Made by a program: the position numbers and the translations under genes
Assembly: GCA_020725865.1 (NCBI GenBank)
Contig: DYEC01000019.1
Span: 62,001 to 126,000 of the forward strand
Direction of reading: 5' to 3'
DNA length: 64,000 nt
Source of the DNA: Anaerolinea sp.
Lineage (GTDB): Bacteria; Chloroflexota; Anaerolineae; Anaerolineales; Anaerolineaceae
Notes under the pieces: model-generated
Seen by the model: only the letters and a program-made list of their open reading frames with translations
What the model was told of the DNA's origin: nothing
Database searches by the model: none
Shown here: positions 1-8,486 of the stretch, piece after piece
Layout: every line of letters starts with the position of its first letter
Position numbering within the stretch: the first letter of the stretch is position 1

Positions 1-163
1 CCGAGGCAATCTGCTATCTGATTACGAAATCCCTCTTTCAAATATTCATAAATGGTGTATAGTATAGAAAATCGGACTAGCCAATGCAACATGTGATCAG
101 AAATCAAGCTGCTGTTTGGCAGAGGTTATGTCCGGTAGGAAGAATCAGAGTGGAGGACAGCCA
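1..163. other. Left edge, no supported gene
   Basis: Short open stretches enter from the left edge in two + frames and stop within the first 70 bases, too little to identify. The rest is AT-rich leader of the following synthase gene. A GGAGG at 152-156 sits 7 bases before the ATG at 164. Confidence 0.5.
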
Positions 164-1138
164 ATGGTGACTTTGCGCGAAATGTTACGGGCAGCCAGCA
201 GAACGTTTGCACTGGGAATTGAGCGCCTTCCCGGTCTCTTGGGGGATGCGGTGATGGTGGCTTATCTGCTCTTGCGAGTCTCGGATTACATCGAAGACAA
301 TGATGAAATGCCCGCAGAACAAAAAGCTGCTCTGCTCCGGCTCTGGGATCAGGTGCTGGCTGGCGAGCAGGAAGTCAGCCGGTTGCTTGCCCTGATTGGC
401 GACCCAGAAGAATCAAACCCAGATGGTCTGGTTGCCAGACACGCGGCTGATGTTCTGGCTCGTTTGCGCGCTTTGCCACCTGAAGTGCAGTCACCGATTA
501 TCAGTAATGTGCGCGATACTACACTGGGCATGGCACGCTGGGTATTGCGCGGTCCACAGGTGGAAAGCGAAGATGACATGGATGATTACATGCACGAAGT
601 CGCCGGGCGCGTTGGCTATCTGTTAACTCACCTGTTTGCATGGTATTCCTTCACTGTCCGCTTGCACAAAGATGCCCTCATGCCGCTGGCGCGCGAATTT
701 GGTCTGGCATTGCAAACCGTCAATATCATCCGCGGCTTGCGCGAGGATTATGAACGTGGCTGGATATACGTTCCCAAAAGCTTTTGTGACCGCGTCCATA
801 TCGCCCGCGAAGATATGTTTCGCCCGGAACACCGTGCCGAAGCCCTGCAGGTGCTGGATATGTTAACCGACAAAGCTGAGCGCCACCTGCGTGCTGCACT
901 GACGTATATCAAAGCGCTTCCCCCCTGGCAGCACAGCATTCGCTTGTTCTGCATCTACCCGCTGATGTTCGCCGTCCGCACATTGGCAATTAGCCGTCAC
1001 AACGTTAGGGTACTGGAAGATGAGGTCAAAATCACCCGTGAAGAAGTGGCGCGTATCGTCAACGAGACTACACGCTGGGGCTGGTTCAATCCCTGGCTTG
1101 ACCATTACTACAACCGCCTTAAGCGGGCTAGTGAATAG
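164..1138 (+). CDS. Squalene/phytoene synthase family protein
   Basis: Predicted head-to-head condensing prenyl-diphosphate synthase (squalene or phytoene synthase superfamily), 324 aa, which would make a C30 or C40 isoprenoid precursor. The N-terminus has the SRTFALGIERLP signature, the first Asp-rich motif DYIED, and a VAGRVGY segment. The second Asp-rich region reads NIIRGLREDYERGWIYVP, where the family usually has DxxED; the first Asp is Gly here. The ATG at 164 is chosen because GGAGG lies 7 bases upstream; an in-frame TTG at 116 and ATG at 128 lack this. The gene converges with the next flavoprotein gene with only 2 bases between stops. The family call is firm; the exact product (squalene, phytoene or other) cannot be told from sequence alone. 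Confidence 0.85.
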   Translation: MVTLREMLRAASRTFALGIERLPGLLGDAVMVAYLLLRVSDYIEDNDEMPAEQKAALLRLWDQVLAGEQEVSRLLALIGDPEESNPDGLVARHAADVLARLRALPPEVQSPIISNVRDTTLGMARWVLRGPQVESEDDMDDYMHEVAGRVGYLLTHLFAWYSFTVRLHKDALMPLAREFGLALQTVNIIRGLREDYERGWIYVPKSFCDRVHIAREDMFRPEHRAEALQVLDMLTDKAERHLRAALTYIKALPPWQHSIRLFCIYPLMFAVRTLAISRHNVRVLEDEVKITREEVARIVNETTRWGWFNPWLDHYYNRLKRASE

Positions 1139-1140
1139 TG

Positions 1141-2352
1141 CTAAATCCCAAAAATATTCCATAATGTACGTGGGGTGAACATCACCAGCGGATCGGACGA
1201 TCCAAAACAGGCATCCACAATCGCCCGCCTTAGGTGTGGTTTTTTTTGAGCGCGCGCCAACAATTGTTCCAGTGTCCCATAACGAAAATAGAACTTTTGT
1301 GCCATATGGTTGAGCATAAGCTGATAACGATACTTCTTTGCCAATGCAGTACGATAATTATTTTGGATTGAGATGCGCGCTACGCGATCACCCTGCAAGC
1401 CTTCCAGAATAGCTTCCGCCGCCAGTTGCGCAGACTCAAGAGCATAATCAATTCCCTCACCTGTGATTGGGTTGACCAGCCCGACCGCTTCCCCCACAAC
1501 AAGAATGTACTCATTACCACTATGGGCTGGAGAAAAATCAGTGCGCAACGCATATCCTTTAATCGGTGCGGTCTGTCTGGCGTGTTTGAGCAGGCGCCGC
1601 AAATATGGGTGCTCCTGTATCAAGCGCTTCAAAAGTGTCGGTTGTGACGTTGGGCTGTCAAAAAACACACCACAACCAACATTCGCAGTTGTCGGCGAAG
1701 TGGGAAACACCCAGCCATAGCCCGGCAACTCCACATCATCAAAAAACAGAACGATGGTATCGTCTAATCCCTCAACATTTTCAAAATACGTACGGGCTGC
1801 ACGATTAATCGGCGGCGGCGCCTGTAACAACCCTAAATCACGCAACAGCGCGCTGTTTGCTCCGGTTGCGATAACTGCCAGCGCGCAGGAAAGCGGCTCA
1901 CGTCCTTGCAAATGAATCTGCACGGTGCCATCCGTTGCCCGGGTGATCATCTCAACCCAGGCATGCGGGAGAAAAGTCGCTCCGGCTGCAAGTGCATGTT
2001 GACGCACCAGATCATCAAAAATCAAGCGCGGTAAGACTAGAATGTAGTCAGGTAAGCCATTAAGGTGATCGAGCGACAGCGGGTACGTAACTGTATCAGA
2101 TTGGCGCAAAGTAATCGCGTTACAACGATAGGCGCGCTTTTCAATTTCGGTGATCAGCCCCATGATGGTTAGCATCCTCAACGCGCGCGGCGTCAAACCA
2201 TCACCACAAGTTTTATCGCGCGGAAATTCGGCTTTATCCAATAAAGCAACCTTCAGACCACCACGCGCCAGATAGTAAGCAGTTGCAGAACCAGCAGGAC
2301 CTGCACCGACAACAACGACATCAAACAAACAAGGAGAATTTGAAGGACTCAT
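1141..2352 (-). CDS. Geranylgeranyl reductase family FAD oxidoreductase
   Basis: FAD-dependent oxidoreductase of the geranylgeranyl-reductase family, 403 aa, expected to saturate isoprenoid double bonds on lipids or quinones. The N-terminal Rossmann motif is VVVGAGPAGSATAYYLARGG, followed by the FPRDKTCGDGL stretch typical of the family; the second FAD-binding block is VVGEAVGLVNPITGEGIDYA. It converges on a squalene/phytoene synthase, so a joint role in isoprenoid metabolism is likely but not proven. The start at 2352 is preferred because a TATAAT on this strand (2364-2359) ends 6 bases before the ATG, implying a leaderless transcript. A TTG at 2400 would add 16 hydrophobic residues and has an AGGA 8 bases upstream, so it is not excluded. 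Confidence 0.82.
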   Translation of the reverse strand: MSPSNSPCLFDVVVVGAGPAGSATAYYLARGGLKVALLDKAEFPRDKTCGDGLTPRALRMLTIMGLITEIEKRAYRCNAITLRQSDTVTYPLSLDHLNGLPDYILVLPRLIFDDLVRQHALAAGATFLPHAWVEMITRATDGTVQIHLQGREPLSCALAVIATGANSALLRDLGLLQAPPPINRAARTYFENVEGLDDTIVLFFDDVELPGYGWVFPTSPTTANVGCGVFFDSPTSQPTLLKRLIQEHPYLRRLLKHARQTAPIKGYALRTDFSPAHSGNEYILVVGEAVGLVNPITGEGIDYALESAQLAAEAILEGLQGDRVARISIQNNYRTALAKKYRYQLMLNHMAQKFYFRYGTLEQLLARAQKKPHLRRAIVDACFGSSDPLVMFTPRTLWNIFGI

Positions 2353-2419
2353 AAGATGATTATATACAAAAAGTAAAGAAATCAGATATAAATTCTGCAA
2401 ATTTCAGGTCCTGGTAAGC

Positions 2420-2448
2420 TTGACTTTTACAATTTGTAAGAGTAGTAT
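2420..2448 (+). promoter_or_regulatory. Promoter P1 of the adhesin-sortase gene
   Basis: TTGACT (2420-2425) and TAGTAT (2443-2448) are separated by 17 bases, a good housekeeping-sigma match. It would give a leader of about 130 bases before the ATG at 2585. Confidence 0.55.
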
Positions 2449-2543
2449 TAAAAAAACAAAAAAATACCTAAAAATGGGTGGCAGTGTACATGGATTTCTT
2501 CACGAGCAGGGGGACAATTACAGTGCGCCAGATTAAAGAGCCT

Positions 2544-2573
2544 TTGACATGCCATCGTCTGTCGCCCTATAAA
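2544..2573 (+). promoter_or_regulatory. Possible promoter P2 of the adhesin-sortase gene
   Basis: TTGACA (2544-2549) and TATAAA (2568-2573) with an 18-base spacer. Initiation near 2580 would leave a leader of only a few bases before the ATG at 2585. The same AAAGGA also serves as a ribosome site for P1 transcripts. Confidence 0.45.
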
Positions 2574-2584
2574 GGATGGTTCCT

Positions 2585-5500
2585 ATGGCTCGACGGGTTC
2601 GCTTTCCGCGTTATGGCGCTTTGCAATTGACATTTGCAGTTATCCTTTCTACAACTCTTCTTATGAGCTTCATCAGCCCTGTTGTGGCGCAAATCCTGCA
2701 TACCATCGCCTGGGAGAATCAGGGATTTGCTAATGGAGCGGCCATTCCCAGCGGCACAACGCTAACCGCAAGCACATCCCCTGCTGTTTCGGGAGCGCTC
2801 ACAGCCACTCTGACATACAGCACCAATGGGACCTATACCGTTGCACCCACATTGACTTTCAATTCAGGCGTGGTTGGTGCACATACAGGTCTTCTGTTTA
2901 TCAGTTATGAGGTTGGGGCAAATCCAAATCCCGCCACGCAATTTGTCACTTTCACCCTATCCTTCTCACGCTCTGTGTATGGACTGTCGTTTGATCTGCT
3001 GGACATTGACCGCCGAGGCGAAGCTACTAGTTGGGAAGACGCGGTGATTGTGACATACAATGCTGGTATCAATGTACGCAGTATACCGGCTGTGTACACT
3101 CTGGCAGGTCCCTGTGTGGCAGAAGGCACCGTTTTGACAGCAAATGATGGTTTTGTGGGTAACAGCACGAACAATCCTGGACTCTGCATCAATGGCAACA
3201 ATGACGCTCTGGCAAATGGCAATGTTCGCTTTAATTTCGGCAACATACCTGTATCCTCCATCACCGTCCGTTACAGCCCAGGACCAACCGCACCCAATCC
3301 CTCTGGTGAACAGCATATTGGAATCTCCGACATCACATTCACCATGAGCGATTTTGGCGATGCCCCAGCCAGTTATGGAGATGCTTCTCATGCCTTACCC
3401 ACCACGATCAGCAACTATCTTGGCAGCGTAACCCCAGATGCCGAACATACCAGTCAGTATAGCGCAGACGCTCTGGGGGACGATAACTCAGGTAGCAATG
3501 ACGAAGATGCCCTGGTTAGTGACTCCAACGGTTTTGTTACCTTACCCACCCAGCTCCACACCGGTTTAAGTGGCAGCACTTATATCCTGAGTGTGCCCTG
3601 TACAGGCACCGGCAACGTGGCAGGCTGGATTGACTTCAACATTAATGGCAGTTTCAATGCGGGTGAACGTGCGGCTGGTTCTTGCAGCGCCGGCAACGCT
3701 GTACTCAACTGGACCATCCCAGCGGATATTAAAGCCGGGTCAACTTACATGCGTCTGCGCATGGCAAGCGACGCTGCCCAGATCGCCAATCCGACCGGCG
3801 ACGCAGCGAGCGGCGAAGTGGAAGATTATCGTCTCAATATCCTGGCGGCGGTGCGGGTGGTGAAGCGGTTAATCCCCCCTGCTGATCCGGGCCGCTTTAA
3901 CCTGCAACTGACTGGAACTCCGACCCCAGTCGTTCCGGGTGGATCAAACAACCCAGCCCTCAACGCAGGCGATGGTGATAGCACAGGATGGCTGATTGTA
4001 CAACCTGGCGTCACCTACACCGCTTCAGAAACCGCAGCAAGCGGCACCAACCTGGCAGATTACACCACCACATACAGTTGTGTGAATGCAGCCGGAACAA
4101 CTCTTGCTACAGGGAGCGGAACCAGCGTCGGTGTCACACCCCCACTCATCGGTACTGGTCAGGAACAAACCATCACCTGTACATTTACCAATGCCACCGG
4201 CACCGATTTGTCTATCATCAAAACCGATAATCCCGACCCGGTGTATGTCAATGGGCAGTTTGACTATTACCTGAGCGTAACCAACAATGGTGGAGTGGAT
4301 GCCGTGAATGTTGTCGTGAGGGATACTCTTCCAACCGGCACAACTTATGTTAATGCCGCTGGCAGCGGATGGAGTTGCAGCCATGCCGCAGGGATTGTAA
4401 CCTGCACACGCCCCTTACTGGCAGCCAACGCCACTGCACCACAAATCACTGTCACTGTCACAGCGCCAGGCACGCCAGGAACGGTTATTAATCGTGTGAC
4501 AGTCACCTCAGATAACCGCGACACTAACCCCAATAACAATTCCGATGATGAAGATACGCTGATCGTTTCCAGTGATCCCAATAGTTTGGTCAAACGCATC
4601 GTGGCAACCGATCAATCGTTTACAGATGGAACGGATGTTGCCATCGGTGAGATTGTCACCTATCGCGTACTGGTAACTATCCCGCCAGCAACGCTGACCA
4701 ACGCACGAATGGTGGATACACTTGTTCAAGGTCTGGCATTTGTGGACTGCATCAGCATTGAACCCCAAACCCCTGATCTGACCACGTCTGTCGCCGGCGG
4801 TTTTCAAGCAATTTGCAACAACACCCCGCCAACGTTGTACACGGTGGATGATCCCGCTGGCGGAAGCAACCCGGTCAACGCCGGCCGCCGCGTGACGTTC
4901 CCGCTGGGCACATTGACCAATTCTTCCACAGGTAACGTGGGTTTGGTATTTACCTATCGTGTTGTGGTGCTGGATAGTCCGGGAAACGTAGATGGCAAAA
5001 ACCTGCCAAATAATGCTGTATTTGCTTGGGATGGCGGTAGCTTGTCAGCATCCACGATCGTTTCAGTTGTGGAACCAAAATTAACCATAAACAAGATTGC
5101 CGACACAACAGTTGTCTCGCTTGGCTCAACGGTCACGTTCACCCTGCAAATTCAGCACACTGCCTCAAGCCACACCAATGCGTACGACACAGTGATTGAG
5201 GACCCGCTACCTCCAGAACTAGATTATGTAGCTGGCAGTCTGGATTGCACTGGCGGCGCTCAGGACCCTGATGTAGCCTGCGAATACATAACTGCAACGC
5301 GCACCATACGCGCCGAATGGAGCAATTTTGCATTGGGAGGCGGGAATGGACTGATCAGATTTCAGGCACGAGTAACCGCGATTCCTGCAGGCGGCATTGA
5401 GAATGCCGCAAATGTTAGCTGGACCAGTCTGCCTGGAACAGTGCCAGGACCGCTTTCACCTTATAATCCTCAATATTCGCATGAGCGCTTCCATGATCCG

Positions 5501-6088
5501 GGTAGCGCGGTTGACATTTATTTTGCTCAAACCAGACTCCGTCTTAATGCGAGTGCAGGAATTATCGCAGCAGGTGTCAGTGCATTGCCTGCAACCGGCT
5601 TTGCCCCCGGTCGTTGGACAGATTTGAGTCACATACCATATACTGCTTACCACACCGCTGGTGAACTACGTCTTATTATCCCCAGTCTTGGAGTTTCTGT
5701 CCCTGTTTTAGGTATCCCCCTGGAACAGGGCAATTGGAATACTGCCTGGTTAAGTAATCAGGCTGGCTGGCTGGAAGGAACGGCTTTTCCCACCTGGACG
5801 GGCAACAGCGTGCTCACCGGGCATATCTACCTGGCGAACGGCTTACCGGGACCTTTCCTTGAGCTGGAAAGCCTGCGTTGGGGTGATCAGATTATTATTC
5901 AGGCGTTTGGATCAAAGTACATCTACGAAGTCCGTAGCAATCAACTTGTTACCCCCCGCAACATCTCAATTCTCCAGCATGAAGACCACCCCTGGCTGAC
6001 GCTCATCACCTGTAAAGGCTACGACGAAGACACAGATACCTATCGCTGGCGTGTAGTAGTCAGGGCAGTACTGGTTAACGCAGAGTAA
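2585..6088 (+). CDS. Secreted DUF11/GEVED surface protein with C-terminal sortase domain
   Basis: Large exported protein, 1167 aa from this start. Seen in order: a signal peptide (about residues 1-36, ending near VVAQ); a beta-rich N-terminal region; a calcium-type segment starting DFGDAPASYGDA and closing with the GEVEDYRL motif of GEVED domains (about 255-420); an SpaA-like prealbumin-type module (about 425-540); three DUF11-like repeats (about 542-980); then LPATGF at 1001-1006 and a sortase domain (about 1015-1167). The sortase has catalytic residues His1080 (LTGH), Cys1143 (TLITC) and Arg1154 or Arg1156 (YRWRV). The ATG at 2585 is chosen over 2576 because AAAGGA lies 8 bases upstream of it. 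It probably acts at the cell surface in adhesion or envelope assembly. Whether the sortase acts on its own LPATG motif is inference. Confidence 0.85.
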   Translation: MARRVRFPRYGALQLTFAVILSTTLLMSFISPVVAQILHTIAWENQGFANGAAIPSGTTLTASTSPAVSGALTATLTYSTNGTYTVAPTLTFNSGVVGAHTGLLFISYEVGANPNPATQFVTFTLSFSRSVYGLSFDLLDIDRRGEATSWEDAVIVTYNAGINVRSIPAVYTLAGPCVAEGTVLTANDGFVGNSTNNPGLCINGNNDALANGNVRFNFGNIPVSSITVRYSPGPTAPNPSGEQHIGISDITFTMSDFGDAPASYGDASHALPTTISNYLGSVTPDAEHTSQYSADALGDDNSGSNDEDALVSDSNGFVTLPTQLHTGLSGSTYILSVPCTGTGNVAGWIDFNINGSFNAGERAAGSCSAGNAVLNWTIPADIKAGSTYMRLRMASDAAQIANPTGDAASGEVEDYRLNILAAVRVVKRLIPPADPGRFNLQLTGTPTPVVPGGSNNPALNAGDGDSTGWLIVQPGVTYTASETAASGTNLADYTTTYSCVNAAGTTLATGSGTSVGVTPPLIGTGQEQTITCTFTNATGTDLSIIKTDNPDPVYVNGQFDYYLSVTNNGGVDAVNVVVRDTLPTGTTYVNAAGSGWSCSHAAGIVTCTRPLLAANATAPQITVTVTAPGTPGTVINRVTVTSDNRDTNPNNNSDDEDTLIVSSDPNSLVKRIVATDQSFTDGTDVAIGEIVTYRVLVTIPPATLTNARMVDTLVQGLAFVDCISIEPQTPDLTTSVAGGFQAICNNTPPTLYTVDDPAGGSNPVNAGRRVTFPLGTLTNSSTGNVGLVFTYRVVVLDSPGNVDGKNLPNNAVFAWDGGSLSASTIVSVVEPKLTINKIADTTVVSLGSTVTFTLQIQHTASSHTNAYDTVIEDPLPPELDYVAGSLDCTGGAQDPDVACEYITATRTIRAEWSNFALGGGNGLIRFQARVTAIPAGGIENAANVSWTSLPGTVPGPLSPYNPQYSHERFHDPGSAVDIYFAQTRLRLNASAGIIAAGVSALPATGFAPGRWTDLSHIPYTAYHTAGELRLIIPSLGVSVPVLGIPLEQGNWNTAWLSNQAGWLEGTAFPTWTGNSVLTGHIYLANGLPGPFLELESLRWGDQIIIQAFGSKYIYEVRSNQLVTPRNISILQHEDHPWLTLITCKGYDEDTDTYRWRVVVRAVLVNAE

Positions 6089-6092
6089 AAAA

Positions 6093-6125
6093 CGAACAAC
6101 CGCAGGATAACCCTGCGGTTGTTCG
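6093..6125 (-). terminator. Intrinsic terminator of rubrerythrin gene
   Basis: Perfect 14-bp stem (6093-6106 with 6112-6125) and a 5-base loop. On the minus strand it is followed by a six-T run, so it terminates the rubrerythrin transcript. It may also slow + strand readthrough from the adhesin gene, where no T-run follows. Confidence 0.85.
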
Positions 6126-6134
6126 TGGCTTGTC

Positions 6135-6638
6135 CTAACGAATAACCTCAAACTTTGAGCCCAGCGCACCACATACCGGACATTTATCAGGCGCATTTCG
6201 TTTGTGAACGTAGCCGCATACTGGACAGACATAGTAATCGTATTCGTCAAATGCCTCGCCCTTCTGAAGCATCTCTAGCGCCTCCCGGTAAAGCGCTTCA
6301 TGCACTTTTTCCACCTCCATTGCATCCGAAAAACTGTTCAGCGCCTTCTGATTTCCCTCCGCTTCTGCATCTTTTATAAATTCTGGGTACATGCTGACTA
6401 CTTCATAGTTTTCACCGGCTATTGCCGCTTCCAGATTCTCAGTGGTGGATTTTACACCACCCAACACACGCAAATGAGACAGAGCGTGAATGGTCTCGGC
6501 ATGTGCAGCGGCACGGAACAGACGAGCAATCTGGGGGTAGCCTTCTGTATCTGCCTTTTTAGCAAAAGCCAGATAGCGCCGATTCGCCTGTGACTCACCG
6601 GCAAACGCAGCTTTCAAATCTTCAATTGTTTTTGACAT
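6135..6638 (-). CDS. rbr: Rubrerythrin
   Basis: Non-haem diiron peroxidase that reduces hydrogen peroxide in anaerobes and microaerophiles, 167 aa. The N-terminal ferritin-like four-helix domain shows FAGESQANRRYLAFA, an AHAETIHA block and a late EVEKVHEALY block carrying the diiron Glu/His ligands. The C-terminal rubredoxin-like domain has two CPVCG pairs for the Fe(SCys)4 centre. The start is supported by GGAGG 5 to 6 bases upstream. The gene is monocistronic, with its own strong terminator. Its presence supports an oxygen-sensitive lifestyle. Confidence 0.95.
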   Translation of the reverse strand: MSKTIEDLKAAFAGESQANRRYLAFAKKADTEGYPQIARLFRAAAHAETIHALSHLRVLGGVKSTTENLEAAIAGENYEVVSMYPEFIKDAEAEGNQKALNSFSDAMEVEKVHEALYREALEMLQKGEAFDEYDYYVCPVCGYVHKRNAPDKCPVCGALGSKFEVIR

Positions 6639-6799
6639 GGTGCCTCCTTATTATAAAAAACATCAGTAAAAGATTAGCCTCTTAATCAAACTGAGCTTGA
6701 GTGTTTTTTCACAAGATTGTTTTACCATACTTATTGTCCACTGGCAACAAAAAAAGGTGTGGCATTAAAATGATAAACGTTCAATCTGTTAGGTTGTGC

Positions 6800-6871
6800 T
6801 ATAATCTTTTGGGGTGATTAACTCCACCCCTTGGGGGCTTCCGTGATGTTCATTAGTCCGGAAGCTTTTTT
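6800..6871 (+). promoter_or_regulatory. -10 box and leader terminator (attenuator-like) before the epimerase gene
   Basis: TATAAT at 6800-6805 (no convincing -35) is followed by a GGGGTG/CACCCC hairpin (6811-6816 with 6825-6830). An intrinsic terminator comes next: GCTTCCG 6837-6843 with CGGAAGC 6859-6865, 15-base loop, then TTTTTT 6866-6871. All of this lies before the ATG at 6897, and no + gene ends nearby that would need a terminator. This suggests premature termination control or a short RNA of about 60 bases. Confidence 0.55.
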
Positions 6872-6896
6872 AGACACTAACAACAGGACAATTACA

Positions 6897-7826
6897 ATGC
6901 AGATACTCATTACCGGTGCTGCCGGGTTTCTGGGCAGCGCACTTGCCAACGAGCTTGCCCGACAGGGACACTCTGTACGAGGCTTGGACGATCTCTCTAC
7001 CGGCGACCCATCTGCCCTATCGCCAGATGTTCACTTCATTCGGGGTGACATCAATGATCGTCCTAAACTCTGGACGCTACTGCAGGGTGTAGATTGTGTC
7101 TATCATTTGGCAGCACGTGTTCTGGTTGCCGAATCAGTGTTATATCCTTTTGAATATGATAAAGTGAACACTGGCGGTACGGTTTCGTTGATGGAAGCTC
7201 TACGCGATGTCGGTGTGCGGCGGGTAGTGTTCATCTCATCAGGCGCAATTTACGGCAATCAGGACACCCAGCCTGTTAGTGAGAATGCAATTCCAAAACC
7301 ACGCTCTCCTTATGCTGTTTCCAAACTGGCAGCAGAGTATTACATCCGCACCATTGGCGCACTTTGGGGCATTGAAACTGTCTGCTTGCGAGTATTCAAT
7401 GCTTACGGACCGGGGCAACATCTGCCGCCTGCCCATGCACCCGTTATTCCGCAGTTTCTGCGTCAGGCAGCCCAAAACGGCACATTGGTTATTCACGGCG
7501 ATGGCAACCAGACTCGCGATTTTGTCTACGTGGATGATGTGGTCAAAGCAATGATCGCCGCCGGCAATGCACCCGATGTCAATAACGCTATTATTAATAT
7601 CGGAAGCGGGCACGAAACCAGTATGCGTGAGCTGGTACGCTTGGTGCGCGAGGTTACCAATGGTGACCCGGAGATTGTGTATAACCCTCATTCTGATGGT
7701 GGTCCTGCCCGTTTGTGCGCGGATATTACTTTGGCAAAGAAAAAATTGGGCTATCAGCCTGAGATATCGCTGGAAACCGGGTTGAGACTAACGCTGGAAT
7801 TAGATCCGCGCCTGAAAGCCAGATAG
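6897..7826 (+). CDS. NAD-dependent epimerase/dehydratase (extended SDR)
   Basis: Nucleotide-sugar epimerase/dehydratase of the extended short-chain dehydrogenase family, 309 aa, close in character to UDP-glucose or UDP-glucuronate 4-epimerases. It has the Rossmann motif GAAGFLG at the N-terminus, the SSGAIYG serine block, the catalytic YAVSK motif, the RVFNAYGPGQ loop and the GDGNQTRDFVYVDD segment that closes the sugar site. The ATG at 6897 is chosen because AGGA lies 8 bases upstream and translation then begins directly at the Rossmann strand. It stands 37 bases before a DNA glycosylase gene and may be cotranscribed with it. The substrate cannot be assigned, but a role in cell-surface glycan or exopolysaccharide precursors is likely. 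Confidence 0.85.
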   Translation: MQILITGAAGFLGSALANELARQGHSVRGLDDLSTGDPSALSPDVHFIRGDINDRPKLWTLLQGVDCVYHLAARVLVAESVLYPFEYDKVNTGGTVSLMEALRDVGVRRVVFISSGAIYGNQDTQPVSENAIPKPRSPYAVSKLAAEYYIRTIGALWGIETVCLRVFNAYGPGQHLPPAHAPVIPQFLRQAAQNGTLVIHGDGNQTRDFVYVDDVVKAMIAAGNAPDVNNAIINIGSGHETSMRELVRLVREVTNGDPEIVYNPHSDGGPARLCADITLAKKKLGYQPEISLETGLRLTLELDPRLKAR

Positions 7827-7863
7827 CTTACACGTTGCAATCAATACGCACCATCCGCTTTCT

Positions 7864-8457
7864 ATGTCCCTCATCATGCCAGACAAAATCCTGCCACCCA
7901 TTTTTTACGACCGCCCGGCACTGGAAGCGGCTCGAGATTTGCTTGGGATGCGACTGGTACGGCTTTTAGAAGGCTGCCGAGTGGCAGGCATCATTTGCGA
8001 GGTCGAAGCCTATCAGGGTGAAGAAGACCTCGCCTGTCATGCACGGGCTGGCAAAACCGCACGCAACGCAGTGATGTACGGCAGACCGGGGCTGGCTTAT
8101 GTGTATTTTACCTACGGAATGCACTGGTGTCTAAATGCCGTCACCGGTCCGGGAACGATCCCTTCTGCGGTATTAATCCGCAGCATTATCCCTGTTGAAG
8201 GGCTAGAGATCATCGCTGTCCGTCGTTCCGGAAAACCTCCAATTCACTGGACAGATGGTCCGGCAAAAATTTGCGCCGCTCTGGGTATTGACCGGCAGCA
8301 GAACGGTGCCGATCTGTGCAGTCCCGCAGACGGTTTATGGATTGAACAGGGAGACCCGCCAGCAGCGGCATCAATAAAGAGCGGTGCCCGCATCGGCATT
8401 GCTTCCGTTCCCGAACCATGGCGCAGCCTCCCATGGCGGTTGTGGTTTACGCCATAA
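7864..8457 (+). CDS. 3-methyladenine DNA glycosylase (AAG/MPG family)
   Basis: Base-excision repair glycosylase that removes alkylated purines, 197 aa, the usual length for bacterial members. Diagnostic blocks are EVEAYQGEEDLACHARAGKT, RNAVMYGRPGLAYVYFTYGM and HWCLNAV, which together form the alkyladenine glycosylase active site and nucleotide-flipping pocket; the Glu of EVEAY is the general base in the human enzyme. No clear ribosome-binding site precedes either ATG at 7864 or the in-frame ATG at 7879, so it may depend on coupling to the epimerase gene upstream. It converges with a HAD hydrolase gene after 29 bases. Confidence 0.92.
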   Translation: MSLIMPDKILPPIFYDRPALEAARDLLGMRLVRLLEGCRVAGIICEVEAYQGEEDLACHARAGKTARNAVMYGRPGLAYVYFTYGMHWCLNAVTGPGTIPSAVLIRSIIPVEGLEIIAVRRSGKPPIHWTDGPAKICAALGIDRQQNGADLCSPADGLWIEQGDPPAAASIKSGARIGIASVPEPWRSLPWRLWFTP

Positions 8458-8486
8458 CCGCTGCGAGAGCATTTAATCCAAAATAA

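Noticed and set aside
2450-2584. A c-di-GMP or other riboswitch in the adhesin leader
   Set aside because: The long leader invites it, but I could not find the conserved GEMM core or another known aptamer consensus.
2585-6088. Treating the adhesin as a sortase substrate anchored by a classical C-terminal sorting signal
   Set aside because: The LPATGF is followed by about 160 residues of folded sortase domain, not by a membrane helix and positively charged tail.
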